Source of the DNA: Microbacteriaceae bacterium PS02067 | Lineage (GTDB): Bacteria > Actinomycetota > Actinomycetes > Actinomycetales > Microbacteriaceae | Length of the DNA stretch: 42,474 nucleotides | Assembly: GCA_029960085.1 (NCBI GenBank) | Contig: JASCPG010000021.1 | Span: forward strand, 1 to 42,474 | Reading direction: 5' to 3' | Shown here: positions 24,064 to 31,901 of the stretch, in pieces | How positions within the stretch are numbered: the first letter of the stretch is position 1 | How the letters are laid out: each line of letters opens with the position of its first letter | Position numbers and translations under genes: made by a program | The notes under the pieces: model-generated | The model's database searches: none | The model's input: the letters and a program-made list of their open reading frames with translations, nothing else | What the model was told of the DNA's origin: nothing

Positions 24064-25743
24064 TCAGGAGTTCACGCGGATGATCTCCTGCTGGTAGGGG
24101 GCGATGACCTCGCCGGAGATGCGGCAGTCGAGCAGCAGGAAGGGGCGATCGGATGCCGGTGTGCGCGCCCACTCGGCGAGCGCGTCGAGGTCGGCGAGCG
24201 TCCGGACGACGACGCCGCGGGCGCCCACGGAGGCCGCGAGGCCGGCGAAGTCGACCTCGGGGATGAGCATCGGCGCGCGGGCGAGGCCCTGCAGTCCGTA
24301 CAGGTTGATCTCGGCGCCGTAGGCGGCGTCGTTCCAGACGACGGCGAGACCCCGACCGGCCGCGACCCGCACGGCCGATTCGAGATCGGCGAGCGCCATG
24401 AGCCCGCCGCCGTCCCCGGTCGACAGCACGACCGTCGCGTCGGGTTTGGCGAGGGCCGCTCCCGGCACGGACGGGAACCCGAGGCCGATCGACTGGTACG
24501 CCGTGCCGACCATCAGCATCCGGTCGGGCGCGGCGACCGGCCAGTACATGTTCGCCCACCCGAGGAAGTGCCCGCCGTCGGTGACGACGACCCGGTCCCG
24601 GGTCGAGGGGTTGCTCTCCAGCAGCTCGCCGATGCGGACCGCGACCGACCGCGGATCGAGCCGCCCGTCCGGCGCGAGGGCGTCGCCGGGCTCCCGCGCG
24701 CGCAGCGCCGCGATGTCCACGCTCTCGCGCCAGGGCCGGTGCGCAGCCACGCCCGCGCCGCCCCTTGTGGCGAGCTCCTCCACGAGGGCTTCCGCCACCA
24801 GGCGCGCGTCGCCGCGGATGAACCCGCCGACGTGCGGGTGCGTCGCGGCCGGCGCGATGTCGACCTGCACGACGCGCGTACCGGGGGAGAAGAGCCCGCC
24901 GAACCGCATCGTGAACTGGTTCAGCCCGGCCCCGAACACGACCGCGACGTCGGCCATGCCGATGAGGTCCATCGCGGCCTCGGCGCCGAAACCGCCGGTC
25001 ACCCCGAGATCGAACTCCGTGCGCGGGAAGATCCCGCGCCCGAGCGCCGTCGTCGCCGTGATCGCGCCCGTCGCGTCGGCGAGACGACCGAGTGCCTCGC
25101 CGCCGCCGGCGAGCCACGCCCCGCGCCCGGCGAGCAGCACGGGGCGCTCGGCGGATGCCAGGGCGCGGGCGAGGTCCGACACGGCCGCCCGGGTGAAGGG
25201 CGACGACGGCGCGAGCGGTGCCGGCAGCGTCGGACTGGGCGCCGGCGGCACGGGTCCCGCCTCGAGCTTCGCGACGTCGTACGGGATCGCGAGCACGGTG
25301 GGCACCCGGTACGACAGGGCGTGTTCGATCGCGATGACGGTGGTCGCTGCGGCGTCCGCCCGCCCGACGGTGTAGGTGCGCGCGCCGACGGCGGAGGCGA
25401 GCGCGATCTGGTCGACGTCCCACGGGCGCGGGCCGCTCGTCGGCTCGTCGCCGACCACGAGGATGAGCGGCACGTGGGCCTGTACTGCTTCGGCGAGCGC
25501 CGTCAGGGTGTTCGTGAACCCGGCCCCGTAGGTCGCGGTCGCCGCGGCGAGGCCGCCGCCCGCGCGGACGTAGGCATCCGCCGCGACGACGGCGCCGGCT
25601 TCGTGGCGCATCGCCGTGTAGTGGACCTCGGTCGAGCGTTCGAGCGCATCGAGGAAGTGGGCGTTGCCGTTGCCCATCACCCCGAAGACGTGGTCGATGT
25701 GCAGGGCGAGGGTCTGGGCGACGTGCGCGGAGACGGTGGGCAT
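24064..25743 (-). CDS. Thiamine-diphosphate enzyme, acetolactate-synthase-like
   Basis: 559 aa three-domain ThDP enzyme. The N-terminal PYR domain carries the catalytic glutamate E48 (RHEAGAVVAADAYVRA). The central domain (about 195-330) has the FAD/nucleotide-fold layout, and the C-terminal PP domain has the ThDP-Mg motif from GDG at 443 to N471. The motif ends in Asn-Asp rather than the usual Asn-Asn. It resembles ALS/benzoylformate-decarboxylase-like proteins, but no small regulatory subunit or ilvC is adjacent, so a biosynthetic ALS role is unlikely. A 2-oxo-acid decarboxylase or carboligase is the safest call. The ATG has a GGGAGG ribosome site. A shared divergent promoter region separates it from the winged-helix gene. 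Confidence 0.85.
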   Translation of the reverse strand: MPTVSAHVAQTLALHIDHVFGVMGNGNAHFLDALERSTEVHYTAMRHEAGAVVAADAYVRAGGGLAAATATYGAGFTNTLTALAEAVQAHVPLILVVGDEPTSGPRPWDVDQIALASAVGARTYTVGRADAAATTVIAIEHALSYRVPTVLAIPYDVAKLEAGPVPPAPSPTLPAPLAPSSPFTRAAVSDLARALASAERPVLLAGRGAWLAGGGEALGRLADATGAITATTALGRGIFPRTEFDLGVTGGFGAEAAMDLIGMADVAVVFGAGLNQFTMRFGGLFSPGTRVVQVDIAPAATHPHVGGFIRGDARLVAEALVEELATRGGAGVAAHRPWRESVDIAALRAREPGDALAPDGRLDPRSVAVRIGELLESNPSTRDRVVVTDGGHFLGWANMYWPVAAPDRMLMVGTAYQSIGLGFPSVPGAALAKPDATVVLSTGDGGGLMALADLESAVRVAAGRGLAVVWNDAAYGAEINLYGLQGLARAPMLIPEVDFAGLAASVGARGVVVRTLADLDALAEWARTPASDRPFLLLDCRISGEVIAPYQQEIIRVNS

Positions 25744-25874
25744 GGGGCCTCCCGGGGCGAGAAACGGTGATGGATGCCGTATGTGTCTCGCGTGCCCCTT
25801 TTTCGAGCACCGGCGGCGTCGTCGCCGACCGGACGAGACGAGTATACGGCCCGGCCGCCGGGCATGATGGGCGC
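25744..25874. promoter_or_regulatory. Divergent promoter region between the ThDP enzyme and winged-helix genes
   Basis: TATACG (25843-25848, rightward) and TATACT (25846-25841, leftward) overlap and are plausible back-to-back -10 boxes. GTCTCG (25785-25790) and CGAGAC (25834-25839) form a widely spaced inverted repeat that could be an operator pair or chance. Confidence 0.35.
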
Positions 25875-25948
25875 ATGGACATCGAGGCGATGCGGTCGGC
25901 GCGGCAGCGGGCGCATCTGCTGAGCGCACCGGCGCCCACGTCGTCGCA

Positions 25949-26983
25949 GTGGCCCGGCACCTGGCGGCGACGCAGGCGCAGGAGTTCTGGGGCGGTCGCT
26001 GGGCGCTCGCCGTCCGGAGCGCGGGTGACCCGACGCTCCGCGACGTGGATGCCGCGTTCGAGCGCGGCGACCTCATCCGGTCGTGGACGCAGCGCGGCAC
26101 GGTGCACATCCTCGATCCGCGCGACCTCGAGTGGATGCTCTCGATCACGGCCGAGCGGCAGAGCCGCCAGGCGGCGAGCATCCACCGGGGGCTCGGCCTC
26201 GACGAGGGCGACGCGCTCGCGCGGTGCGAGGCTCCCGTGCGCGCGGCACTGCGCGGCGGCAACCGCCTCACCCGGGCGGAACTCGCGGAGGTGCTCCGCA
26301 CTTCGGGCGTCGACACCACAGGCATCCGCGGCAACCTGATCCTCACCGCGCTGTGCCGCCGCGCCGTGATCGTGCTGGGGCCGGTCATCCCTCGGGAGGG
26401 CGCGCCGACGCGCGAGCAGTACCTCGTCGCCGCCGACGAGTGGATCACGGATGCCATGACACCGGCCGATCCCCTCGCGGAGCTGCTCGTGCGCTACCTG
26501 CGGGGCCACGGTCCGGCCACGCTCGCCGACTTCCGCTGGTGGGCGGGGCTGCCGCAGGGGCTCGCGCGCACGGCGCAAGAAGGAGCCGCCGACCGCGTCG
26601 CGGAGATCGACGAAGGCGTGTTCGTCGAGACCGGCGCCGACGTCGCCGCGCGGCCCGTAACCGGCGTCACAGATGCAGCACGCCCTGCGGCCGTGCCCGC
26701 CGGCATCCTCGCCCTGCCGCCGTTCGACGAGTACTACCTGTCCTACGCCGATCGCACGCTCGTGTGCGGGCCGGACCTCGCCGCGGCGATCGGCCCGACC
26801 CGCAACGGCGCGGTGAGCCCCGTGCTGATGGATGCCTCGGGAGCCGTCGTCGGCACCTGGAAGCATTCGCTCGCGGTCGGGCGCCACCACCTCGCGCCGG
26901 TCGCACAGGTCGCCGCTCCGGGCGTCGACGAGAATGCCGTCACCGCAGCGCTCGAGCGGTTTCGCGCGTTCCTCGGCGACTGA
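25949..26983 (+). CDS. Winged-helix DNA-binding protein (HTH_42, AlkZ-like), apparently frameshifted at its 5' end
   Basis: 344 aa from a GTG at 25949. It resembles the winged-helix family that includes the AlkZ DNA glycosylases, which unhook interstrand crosslinks. Matching segments are ARHLAATQAQEFWGGRWAL, the RSWTQRGTVHILDPRDLEWML block, and the C-terminal PPFDEYYLSYADR; the QAQ and TVH features are typical. The normal N-terminus is present but in another frame: an ATG at 25875 encodes MDIEAMRSARQRAHLLSAPAP, then the frame is lost near 25935-25948. One added base would join the two into a protein of about 368 aa. Codon use is good on both sides. This is either a real disabling deletion, an assembly error, or a gene restarting at the GTG. 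Confidence 0.8.
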   Translation: MARHLAATQAQEFWGGRWALAVRSAGDPTLRDVDAAFERGDLIRSWTQRGTVHILDPRDLEWMLSITAERQSRQAASIHRGLGLDEGDALARCEAPVRAALRGGNRLTRAELAEVLRTSGVDTTGIRGNLILTALCRRAVIVLGPVIPREGAPTREQYLVAADEWITDAMTPADPLAELLVRYLRGHGPATLADFRWWAGLPQGLARTAQEGAADRVAEIDEGVFVETGADVAARPVTGVTDAARPAAVPAGILALPPFDEYYLSYADRTLVCGPDLAAAIGPTRNGAVSPVLMDASGAVVGTWKHSLAVGRHHLAPVAQVAAPGVDENAVTAALERFRAFLGD

Positions 26984-27082
26984 CCGCGCGGACCGCGCAG
27001 ACTGCCCTGACCGCGCAGACCGCGCAGGCTGCCCTCACCGCGCTGACCGCTGACCGCGCAGACCGCCCTGACCGCGCGCGCC
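26981..27082. repeat. Tandem GC-rich minisatellite between convergent genes
   Basis: About four degenerate units built from TGACCGCGCAGACCGC, with the first two full 27-base units starting at 26981 and 27008, then shorter units at 27035, 27051 and 27069. The first unit contains the stop codon of the winged-helix gene. The array fills almost all of the gap up to the efeB stop. It is not CRISPR-like because there are no unique spacers. Confidence 0.7.
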
Positions 27083-27086
27083 GGGC

Positions 27087-28406
27087 TCAGGCGAAGAGCC
27101 CGGCTCCCACGTACGACCCCGCCGCAGCCCCCGGCGGGACGGCCCACACGCCCGACCCGACGTGCGTCACGTACTCGGCCATGAGGTCGGTCGCGAGCGC
27201 CTTCTGCAGGCGGACGAACTGCTCCGGCGAACGCTGGTACGAGAGGAAGAAGAGACCGGCATCCAACGTACCGAGGGCCGTGTTGCCGTCGACGTAGTTG
27301 TAGCCGCGCCGGAGGATCCGGTTTCCGTCGTTGAGGTCGGGGTGCGCCAGGCGGACATGACTGCGCGCGTCGATCGCGGGGGAGCCCGTCGCGCTCGTCG
27401 CGTGGAAGTCCGGAGCGGTCTGCTCCTTCCCACCCGACAGGGGTGCGCCCTCGCCCTTGTCGCGACCGAAGGTGCGCTCCTGCTCCGACAGTCGCAGCCG
27501 GTCCCAGGTCTCGATGCGCATTGCGATCTTGCGTGCGACGAGGTAGGAGCCGCCCGCCATCCAGGCGGGCTCGTCCTCGGCACCCACCCAGACGTGCGCG
27601 GCGAGCGCGTCGGCGTCGTCGGCGAGGATGTTCGCGGTGCCGTCCTTGAACCCGAACAGGTTCCGGGGCGTCGCCTGGTCGGCCGTCGTCTTGGACGTCT
27701 TGCCGAAGCCGAGCTGCGACCACCGCAGCTTCGCGCGCCCGAAGGCGATGCGGCTGAGGTTCCGCACGGCGTGGACGGCGACCTGCGGGTCGTCGGCGCA
27801 CGCCTGGACGAACAGGTCGCCGCCGGAGAGGCCCGGGATGAGGTCCTCGCCGAGGAACGGCGGCAGCTTCTGCAGCGACGCGGGGCGCCGCGCCGCGAGC
27901 CCGTACCGATCCGTGCCGTCCTCGGTCTCGAACAGGGTCGGGCCGAACCCGATCGTGATGGTGAGTCCGTTGGCGGCGAGCCCGAGCGCCTCGCCAGTGT
28001 CGTCGGGCGGCGCTTCGGGCGATCCGCCCACCGAACCCGTCGCGCTGACGTCGAGGCCCTGAGACATGCGCGCAGCGGCATACGTCCAGTCCTGCAGCAG
28101 TTCGACGAGGTCGTCACGGTTCGTCCGGGCCATCATGTCGAACGCCGCGAAGTGCAGGTGGTCCTGCACGGGCGTCGTGATCCCGGCCTGGTGCGCGCCG
28201 AAGTACGGGAAGACGGATGCCGCGGCATCCCCCGCCTTCTGGCGCCCCGCGGCGACGCCCGCGATCGACCCGGCCCCCGCGCCGACGGCAAGTCCCGCCG
28301 CTCCGACTCCCGCGGCGAGCCCGAGCAGCCCGCGCCGGCTGAGTCCGGTAGGCGCAGACTGCGGGTCGTGCGCGAGGGTGGGGTCCGTCTTCTCGTTCGT
28401 GATCAC
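27087..28406 (-). CDS. efeB: EfeB, Tat-exported Dyp-type heme peroxidase of the Efe iron uptake system
   Basis: 439 aa. A twin-arginine leader (LSRRGLLGLAAGVG, about 22-35) sends the folded heme protein across the membrane. The Dyp-type peroxidase domain has the GFKDGT distal motif (G-x-x-D-G) in the LFGFKDGTANIL segment and a proximal heme histidine in DARSHVRLAHP. In EfeUOB it supports ferrous/ferric iron handling at the cell surface, possibly by oxidising Fe2+. The GTG start overlaps the efeO stop (GTGA), completing the efeU-efeO-efeB order. The operon has a DtxR/IdeR-like box upstream, so it should be induced by low iron. Confidence 0.95.
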   Translation of the reverse strand: MITNEKTDPTLAHDPQSAPTGLSRRGLLGLAAGVGAAGLAVGAGAGSIAGVAAGRQKAGDAAASVFPYFGAHQAGITTPVQDHLHFAAFDMMARTNRDDLVELLQDWTYAAARMSQGLDVSATGSVGGSPEAPPDDTGEALGLAANGLTITIGFGPTLFETEDGTDRYGLAARRPASLQKLPPFLGEDLIPGLSGGDLFVQACADDPQVAVHAVRNLSRIAFGRAKLRWSQLGFGKTSKTTADQATPRNLFGFKDGTANILADDADALAAHVWVGAEDEPAWMAGGSYLVARKIAMRIETWDRLRLSEQERTFGRDKGEGAPLSGGKEQTAPDFHATSATGSPAIDARSHVRLAHPDLNDGNRILRRGYNYVDGNTALGTLDAGLFFLSYQRSPEQFVRLQKALATDLMAEYVTHVGSGVWAVPPGAAAGSYVGAGLFA

Positions 28407-29635
28407 TCCAGGATGGTCGAGGTGAGCTTCGACAGCGGTTCGGCGAGTGCGTTGATGAGGTCGGTGAACTCGCGCTTGTCCGACTCCGTCAGGGCACTGT
28501 AGTTCACGAATCCGGCTGTCAGCGAGCCGTGCTTCGCGAGCGCGGCGTCGAGGTCGTCGTAGCCCTGCTGGATCTCGGTGACGAGCTTCTTGCCCGTGTC
28601 GCCCTTGGCGTCGGCGAAGTCCTTCACGAGCGAGAACGCCATCTTCGAGCCCTCGACGTTCGCGGTGAAGTCCCAGAGGTCGGTGCCCGACCACCAGTCC
28701 TCCTCGCCGGAGATCTTGCCCTTCGCGACCTCGTCGAGGAGGGCGATCGATCCGTTCGAGATGCCGGCGATGCCCTGCGCCTTCAGCGCCGCGGCGAAGT
28801 CGTCGGAGTGCACATAGGTGTTGAGCTGGGCGACGTCGGCGATCAGCTTGTCGCCGTAACTCTTGCGCTCCTCGGGGGTCGAGGGCGCCCAGTCCTTCCA
28901 GGCGGGAGTCTCGCCGTCGGAGTTCAGCGCGTCCTGCGCGGGGACCCAGAGGTCCTTCTCGAGCCGGTGGAATCCGGTCCAGTCGAGACCCTCGGCCTTC
29001 GCATCCACCTCGCGGTAGTCGATCCGCGGGTCGAGGTCGCCGAGCGACTCGGCCACCGGCTCGATCCGCTCGTAGAACGCGCGCGTCGCCGGGAAGAGCT
29101 CCTTCGCCTTCGCGTCGTCGCCCGACTCGTAGGCCGCGACGAGCGTGTCGACGGCGGGGACCAGCTGCTCCACCTGGGCTTTCACGAACGCGCCGTAGAG
29201 GTCTTCGGCCTTCTGCTTCTGCTCGGCGTCGTCACCGGTTGCGGCGACCGCCTCGCCGCTCACCGTGAAGGCCGCCTTGCCGACGCCGTCGCCGAGCATG
29301 CCGGGCTTGCAGACGGTGAAGTACGACCCCGGCTGCGCGACCACCGTGAGGCTGCGCTCGGCGCCGGGCGCGATGTTCTCGACCTCGCCGACGATACGCA
29401 GGCCGTCATCGGCGAGCAGGTAGAACTCGGTCACCTGCGAGCTCGAGTTCGTCACGTCGAACGACAGGGTGCCGCTCGTCGCCGTCGCCGTCGACACGTC
29501 GCACGACGTGTCGGTCGAGGTCACGGTGAGGGCGCCCTGCGGGGCGACGTCGGCTTTCGCGACGCAGCCCGAGAGGGCCAGGGCGGCGAGGCCCGTGGCG
29601 GCCGTGGCGGCGAGGATGCGGTGGCGGATCATCAT
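28403..29635 (-). CDS. efeO: EfeO, iron-binding lipoprotein of the Efe system
   Basis: 410 aa. The signal peptide ends with lipobox ALSGC (Cys 24), anchoring it outside the membrane. Residues about 35-130 form a cupredoxin-like domain (with C-K-P-G-M), and about 145-405 form the M75 imelysin-like domain with the H-x-x-E metal motif in GFHRLEKDLW. It is thought to bind iron and hand it to the EfeU permease. The ATG overlaps the efeU stop by four bases. The full two-domain form is normal for actinobacterial EfeO. Confidence 0.95.
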   Translation of the reverse strand: MMIRHRILAATAATGLAALALSGCVAKADVAPQGALTVTSTDTSCDVSTATATSGTLSFDVTNSSSQVTEFYLLADDGLRIVGEVENIAPGAERSLTVVAQPGSYFTVCKPGMLGDGVGKAAFTVSGEAVAATGDDAEQKQKAEDLYGAFVKAQVEQLVPAVDTLVAAYESGDDAKAKELFPATRAFYERIEPVAESLGDLDPRIDYREVDAKAEGLDWTGFHRLEKDLWVPAQDALNSDGETPAWKDWAPSTPEERKSYGDKLIADVAQLNTYVHSDDFAAALKAQGIAGISNGSIALLDEVAKGKISGEEDWWSGTDLWDFTANVEGSKMAFSLVKDFADAKGDTGKKLVTEIQQGYDDLDAALAKHGSLTAGFVNYSALTESDKREFTDLINALAEPLSKLTSTILE

Positions 29636-30588
29636 GCTCCTTGCGGTTCTGGTGCGGAGGGGTGCGTGTCGGCGGATGCCGGGGTATCCGCCGCGCTACG
29701 GCTCGGCCGACGGCGCAGGCCCCGGACGAAGACGGTGCCGACGATGCCGACGTAGAGGGCCCAGGCGACGACCTGCAGCCAGGACATCTGCGGCATGAAG
29801 CCGACGGTGGCCTGCAGGAGCGTCGCCAGGGTGGAGCCGGGCGGAATGGCGCCGGTGACGTCGAACGCCCAGCCGAACGGGAAGGCGCTCCAGCCGGTGG
29901 CGACGGCACCCGTGGCCGGGTCGATCGGGGCGAGCGTCGTGAAGGGGCCGGGGAGGGCTGCCGCCTCCTGCAGGTCGTGGATCGCGTACGCGAGGACGCC
30001 CGCAGCGACGACCACGAGGAAGGCGCCCGTCCATCCGAAGAAGACGCGCAGGTCGATGCGGACCATGCCGCGAGCGAGCAGCCAGCCGAGCAGGACGGAG
30101 GTGGCGATGCCGGCGAGGGCCCCGAACAGGGCCGCCGGCGCGCCGGCGACGGACTGCACCATCGACCACAGGAGCAGCGTCGTCTCGATGCCTTCACGCG
30201 CGACCGACACGAACCCGATGATCACGATGGCCCAGAGGCCTCCCGCGGCGAGGGCGCGTTCGACCTCGCCTTCGAGGGAGCGCTTCATCGTGCGAGCGGT
30301 GCGCTGCATCCAGAAGATCATCCAGGTGACCATGCCCACGGCGAGGAGCGACATGAGGCCGCCGATCAGCTCCTGGGCTTGGAACGTCAGCGCGTAGGCT
30401 CCGAACGTGAGCACGGCGCCGATGCCGACGGCCAGCGCGACCGCGAGGCCGACGCCGAACCACAGTCGGGGGAGGACGTCGCGGCGCCCGACGCGCGTGA
30501 GATAGGCGACGAGGATGCCGACGACGAGGGCGGCCTCGAGGCCCTCGCGGAGGCCGATGAGGAAGGTGGCGAAGAATTCGGCGGGCAC
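29632..30588 (-). CDS. efeU: EfeU, iron permease (FTR1/OFeT family)
   Basis: 318 aa, about seven membrane helices. It bears the two R-E-G-x-E iron-binding motifs of the Ftr1 family: R14-E15-G16-L17-E18 and R131-E132-G133-I134-E135. It imports iron oxidised or bound by EfeO/EfeB. The GTG start was taken because the N-terminus AEFFATFLIGLREGLEAAL is typical; no strong ribosome site is evident. First gene of efeUOB. The C-terminal about 30 residues are a polar, Ser/Pro/Ala-rich cytoplasmic tail. A DtxR/IdeR-like operator lies 100 bases upstream. Confidence 0.96.
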   Translation of the reverse strand: MPAEFFATFLIGLREGLEAALVVGILVAYLTRVGRRDVLPRLWFGVGLAVALAVGIGAVLTFGAYALTFQAQELIGGLMSLLAVGMVTWMIFWMQRTARTMKRSLEGEVERALAAGGLWAIVIIGFVSVAREGIETTLLLWSMVQSVAGAPAALFGALAGIATSVLLGWLLARGMVRIDLRVFFGWTGAFLVVVAAGVLAYAIHDLQEAAALPGPFTTLAPIDPATGAVATGWSAFPFGWAFDVTGAIPPGSTLATLLQATVGFMPQMSWLQVVAWALYVGIVGTVFVRGLRRRPSRSAADTPASADTHPSAPEPQGA

Positions 30589-30687
30589 TGCGTTCGTTTC
30601 GGGACGTGGTGTCGTGAGGCCGGTTCCGACGTGCTGCGCCCCTCGGGGTGGCGCGCTCCTTCATCGTCGGCGATGCGCCGATTCGAC

Positions 30688-30706
30688 TTAGGTTAGGTAA
30701 ACCTCA
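30688..30706 (-). promoter_or_regulatory. DtxR/IdeR-type iron box upstream of efeUOB
   Basis: The 19-mer TTAGGTTAGGTAAACCTCA matches 15 of 19 positions of the classical iron box TTAGGTTAGCCTAACCTAA, with the left half perfect. It lies 100 bases before the efeU start. With Fe2+ bound, DtxR/IdeR would repress the operon. No regulator gene is in the window. Confidence 0.82.
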
Positions 30707-30986
30707 CCAGCGGCGAGAATACACCCGCCCTGGCCGGGCGACCAAAACGCGCCGGGTGCCCTCGTCAGAGGCGGGAGGCGTCGGATTCGACGTCGGCGAG
30801 GGGTCGTCGCGTGTCGGCGATCGTCTCCGGTATCGCGGCGACGGCGGGCGGCGTGTCCCGGACGATGCGATCGTCGGCGACTCTCGCGATCTGGTCCTTC
30901 ACTCGCACGAGACGATCCGGGGGAGCCGGTCGGTCACGGCTGCCGCCACAAGGACGCCGACCGCACAGGGCGGGATCCTCTCGCCG
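30707..30986. other. Spacer between efeUOB promoter and the immunity candidate
   Basis: No gene I can support. The best candidate is a leftward 45-codon frame from a GTG at 30902 to a TGA at 30765 (begins VKDQIARVADDRIV). It shows good third-position GC (about 80%) but has no ribosome site and no recognisable family. It could be a tiny orphan gene or the eroded end of a longer toxin or immunity cassette. Confidence 0.3.
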
Positions 30987-31901
30987 TCAGACGCCGACGC
31001 CGGATGCCACGACGCTGAGATCCGTGCTGCGGTCGTCTTCGTAGTCGACGCGCACGTAGGCGTCGCCCGCGAGGTAGAGGTCCATGTCCTCGCGACTGTG
31101 CACCGGCTGACCGAGCGAGGCGCGAACCGTCGCCCGGTCGGCGGGGAGGTCGAGGCCCGCGATGAGCCGATCGGGCGCCGGATAGGTCCCGTCGTCTCCC
31201 GTGAGTCGGATGAGGGCGCCCGCGAGACGCTCCTGTTTGAACTGGAGCAGCACTCCGCTGCGCTCCGAGTCCTCGTACTGCCACGTGACACCGTCGCGCA
31301 CCTCGTCGCGCGACTCGGACGCGGGTCCGATCAGTCCGAGGAGGGCGAGGTGCTCGGATGAGAAGAGCGGGGCGCCCAGCGCGTCGATGAACGCGGAGAG
31401 CTCGCCCTCGATCGCCCGTGCCGCGGGGCGTGCGGCATCGCCGGCATCCGTCGCTGATGCACTCGGCATCCCGCCGACCAGCTCGCGCATGACGACGATC
31501 TTGGAGAGGACGCCTGTGTCGAAGTCGAACTGCACGTAGCCCGCTCCCGCGGCATAGGTGAGATACGACGGTGCGGCCCGCAGCGGGTCGCCCAATGCCG
31601 CCTGCACGCCCTCGCGCGTCGAGCTCTCGTCGATGCCGTCGATCAGGGCGGCGAATCGCGCGTAGGCGCCGTGCTCCTCGTCCGTCGACGCGTACAGGAA
31701 CACGGTGTGCACCGTGCCGTCGATCAGGAGCACGTCACCGCCGTGCTCCGACATCACGAGGTAGGTCTCCTGGGTGTCGCCGTCGTCGTAGCTCTCCACG
31801 GTGGGTGTGCCGCCGATGTGTGCGATCGCGGCCCGCAGGCGCGGGTCGTCCGCGGGCGCGTCGAGCGCGCTCAGGAAGATGGTGATCTCGCCCTCGATCA
31901 T
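30987..31901 (-). CDS. Candidate immunity protein with duplicated acidic domain
   Basis: 304 aa, no signal peptide or membrane helix, strongly acidic. I do not recognise a named family. It is built from two related halves. Half one begins IEGEITIFLSALDAP and ends with V-Q-A-A-L-G-D-P ... Y-V-Q-F-D-F-D; half two (from about 155) begins IEGELSAFIDALGAP and ends with V-R-A-S-L-G-Q-P ... Y-V-R-V-D-Y-E. The LG-x-P plus Y-V-x-x-D-Y/F pattern is reminiscent of small bacteriocin-type immunity proteins. It is the last gene of a three-gene unit and overlaps the preceding toxin candidate by four bases, the usual place for an immunity gene. Acidic charge fits neutralising a basic nuclease. The function is inference from context. 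Confidence 0.6.
   Translation of the reverse strand: MIEGEITIFLSALDAPADDPRLRAAIAHIGGTPTVESYDDGDTQETYLVMSEHGGDVLLIDGTVHTVFLYASTDEEHGAYARFAALIDGIDESSTREGVQAALGDPLRAAPSYLTYAAGAGYVQFDFDTGVLSKIVVMRELVGGMPSASATDAGDAARPAARAIEGELSAFIDALGAPLFSSEHLALLGLIGPASESRDEVRDGVTWQYEDSERSGVLLQFKQERLAGALIRLTGDDGTYPAPDRLIAGLDLPADRATVRASLGQPVHSREDMDLYLAGDAYVRVDYEDDRSTDLSVVASGVGV

Noticed and set aside
24398..25770. Long + strand frames opposite the ThDP enzyme
   Set aside because: Shadow frames without domains or codon support.
23834..26890. A 1018-codon leftward frame across the ThDP enzyme and winged-helix genes
   Set aside because: Low-complexity Arg-rich translation typical of an off-frame shadow in high-GC DNA; the real ThDP gene lies in another frame.
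26981..27082. CRISPR array
   Set aside because: Units are degenerate and adjacent, with no unique spacers and no cas genes.
30648..31361. 237-codon + strand frame over the efe promoter and immunity gene
   Set aside because: It runs through the iron box and opposite a better-supported gene, with no recognisable features.
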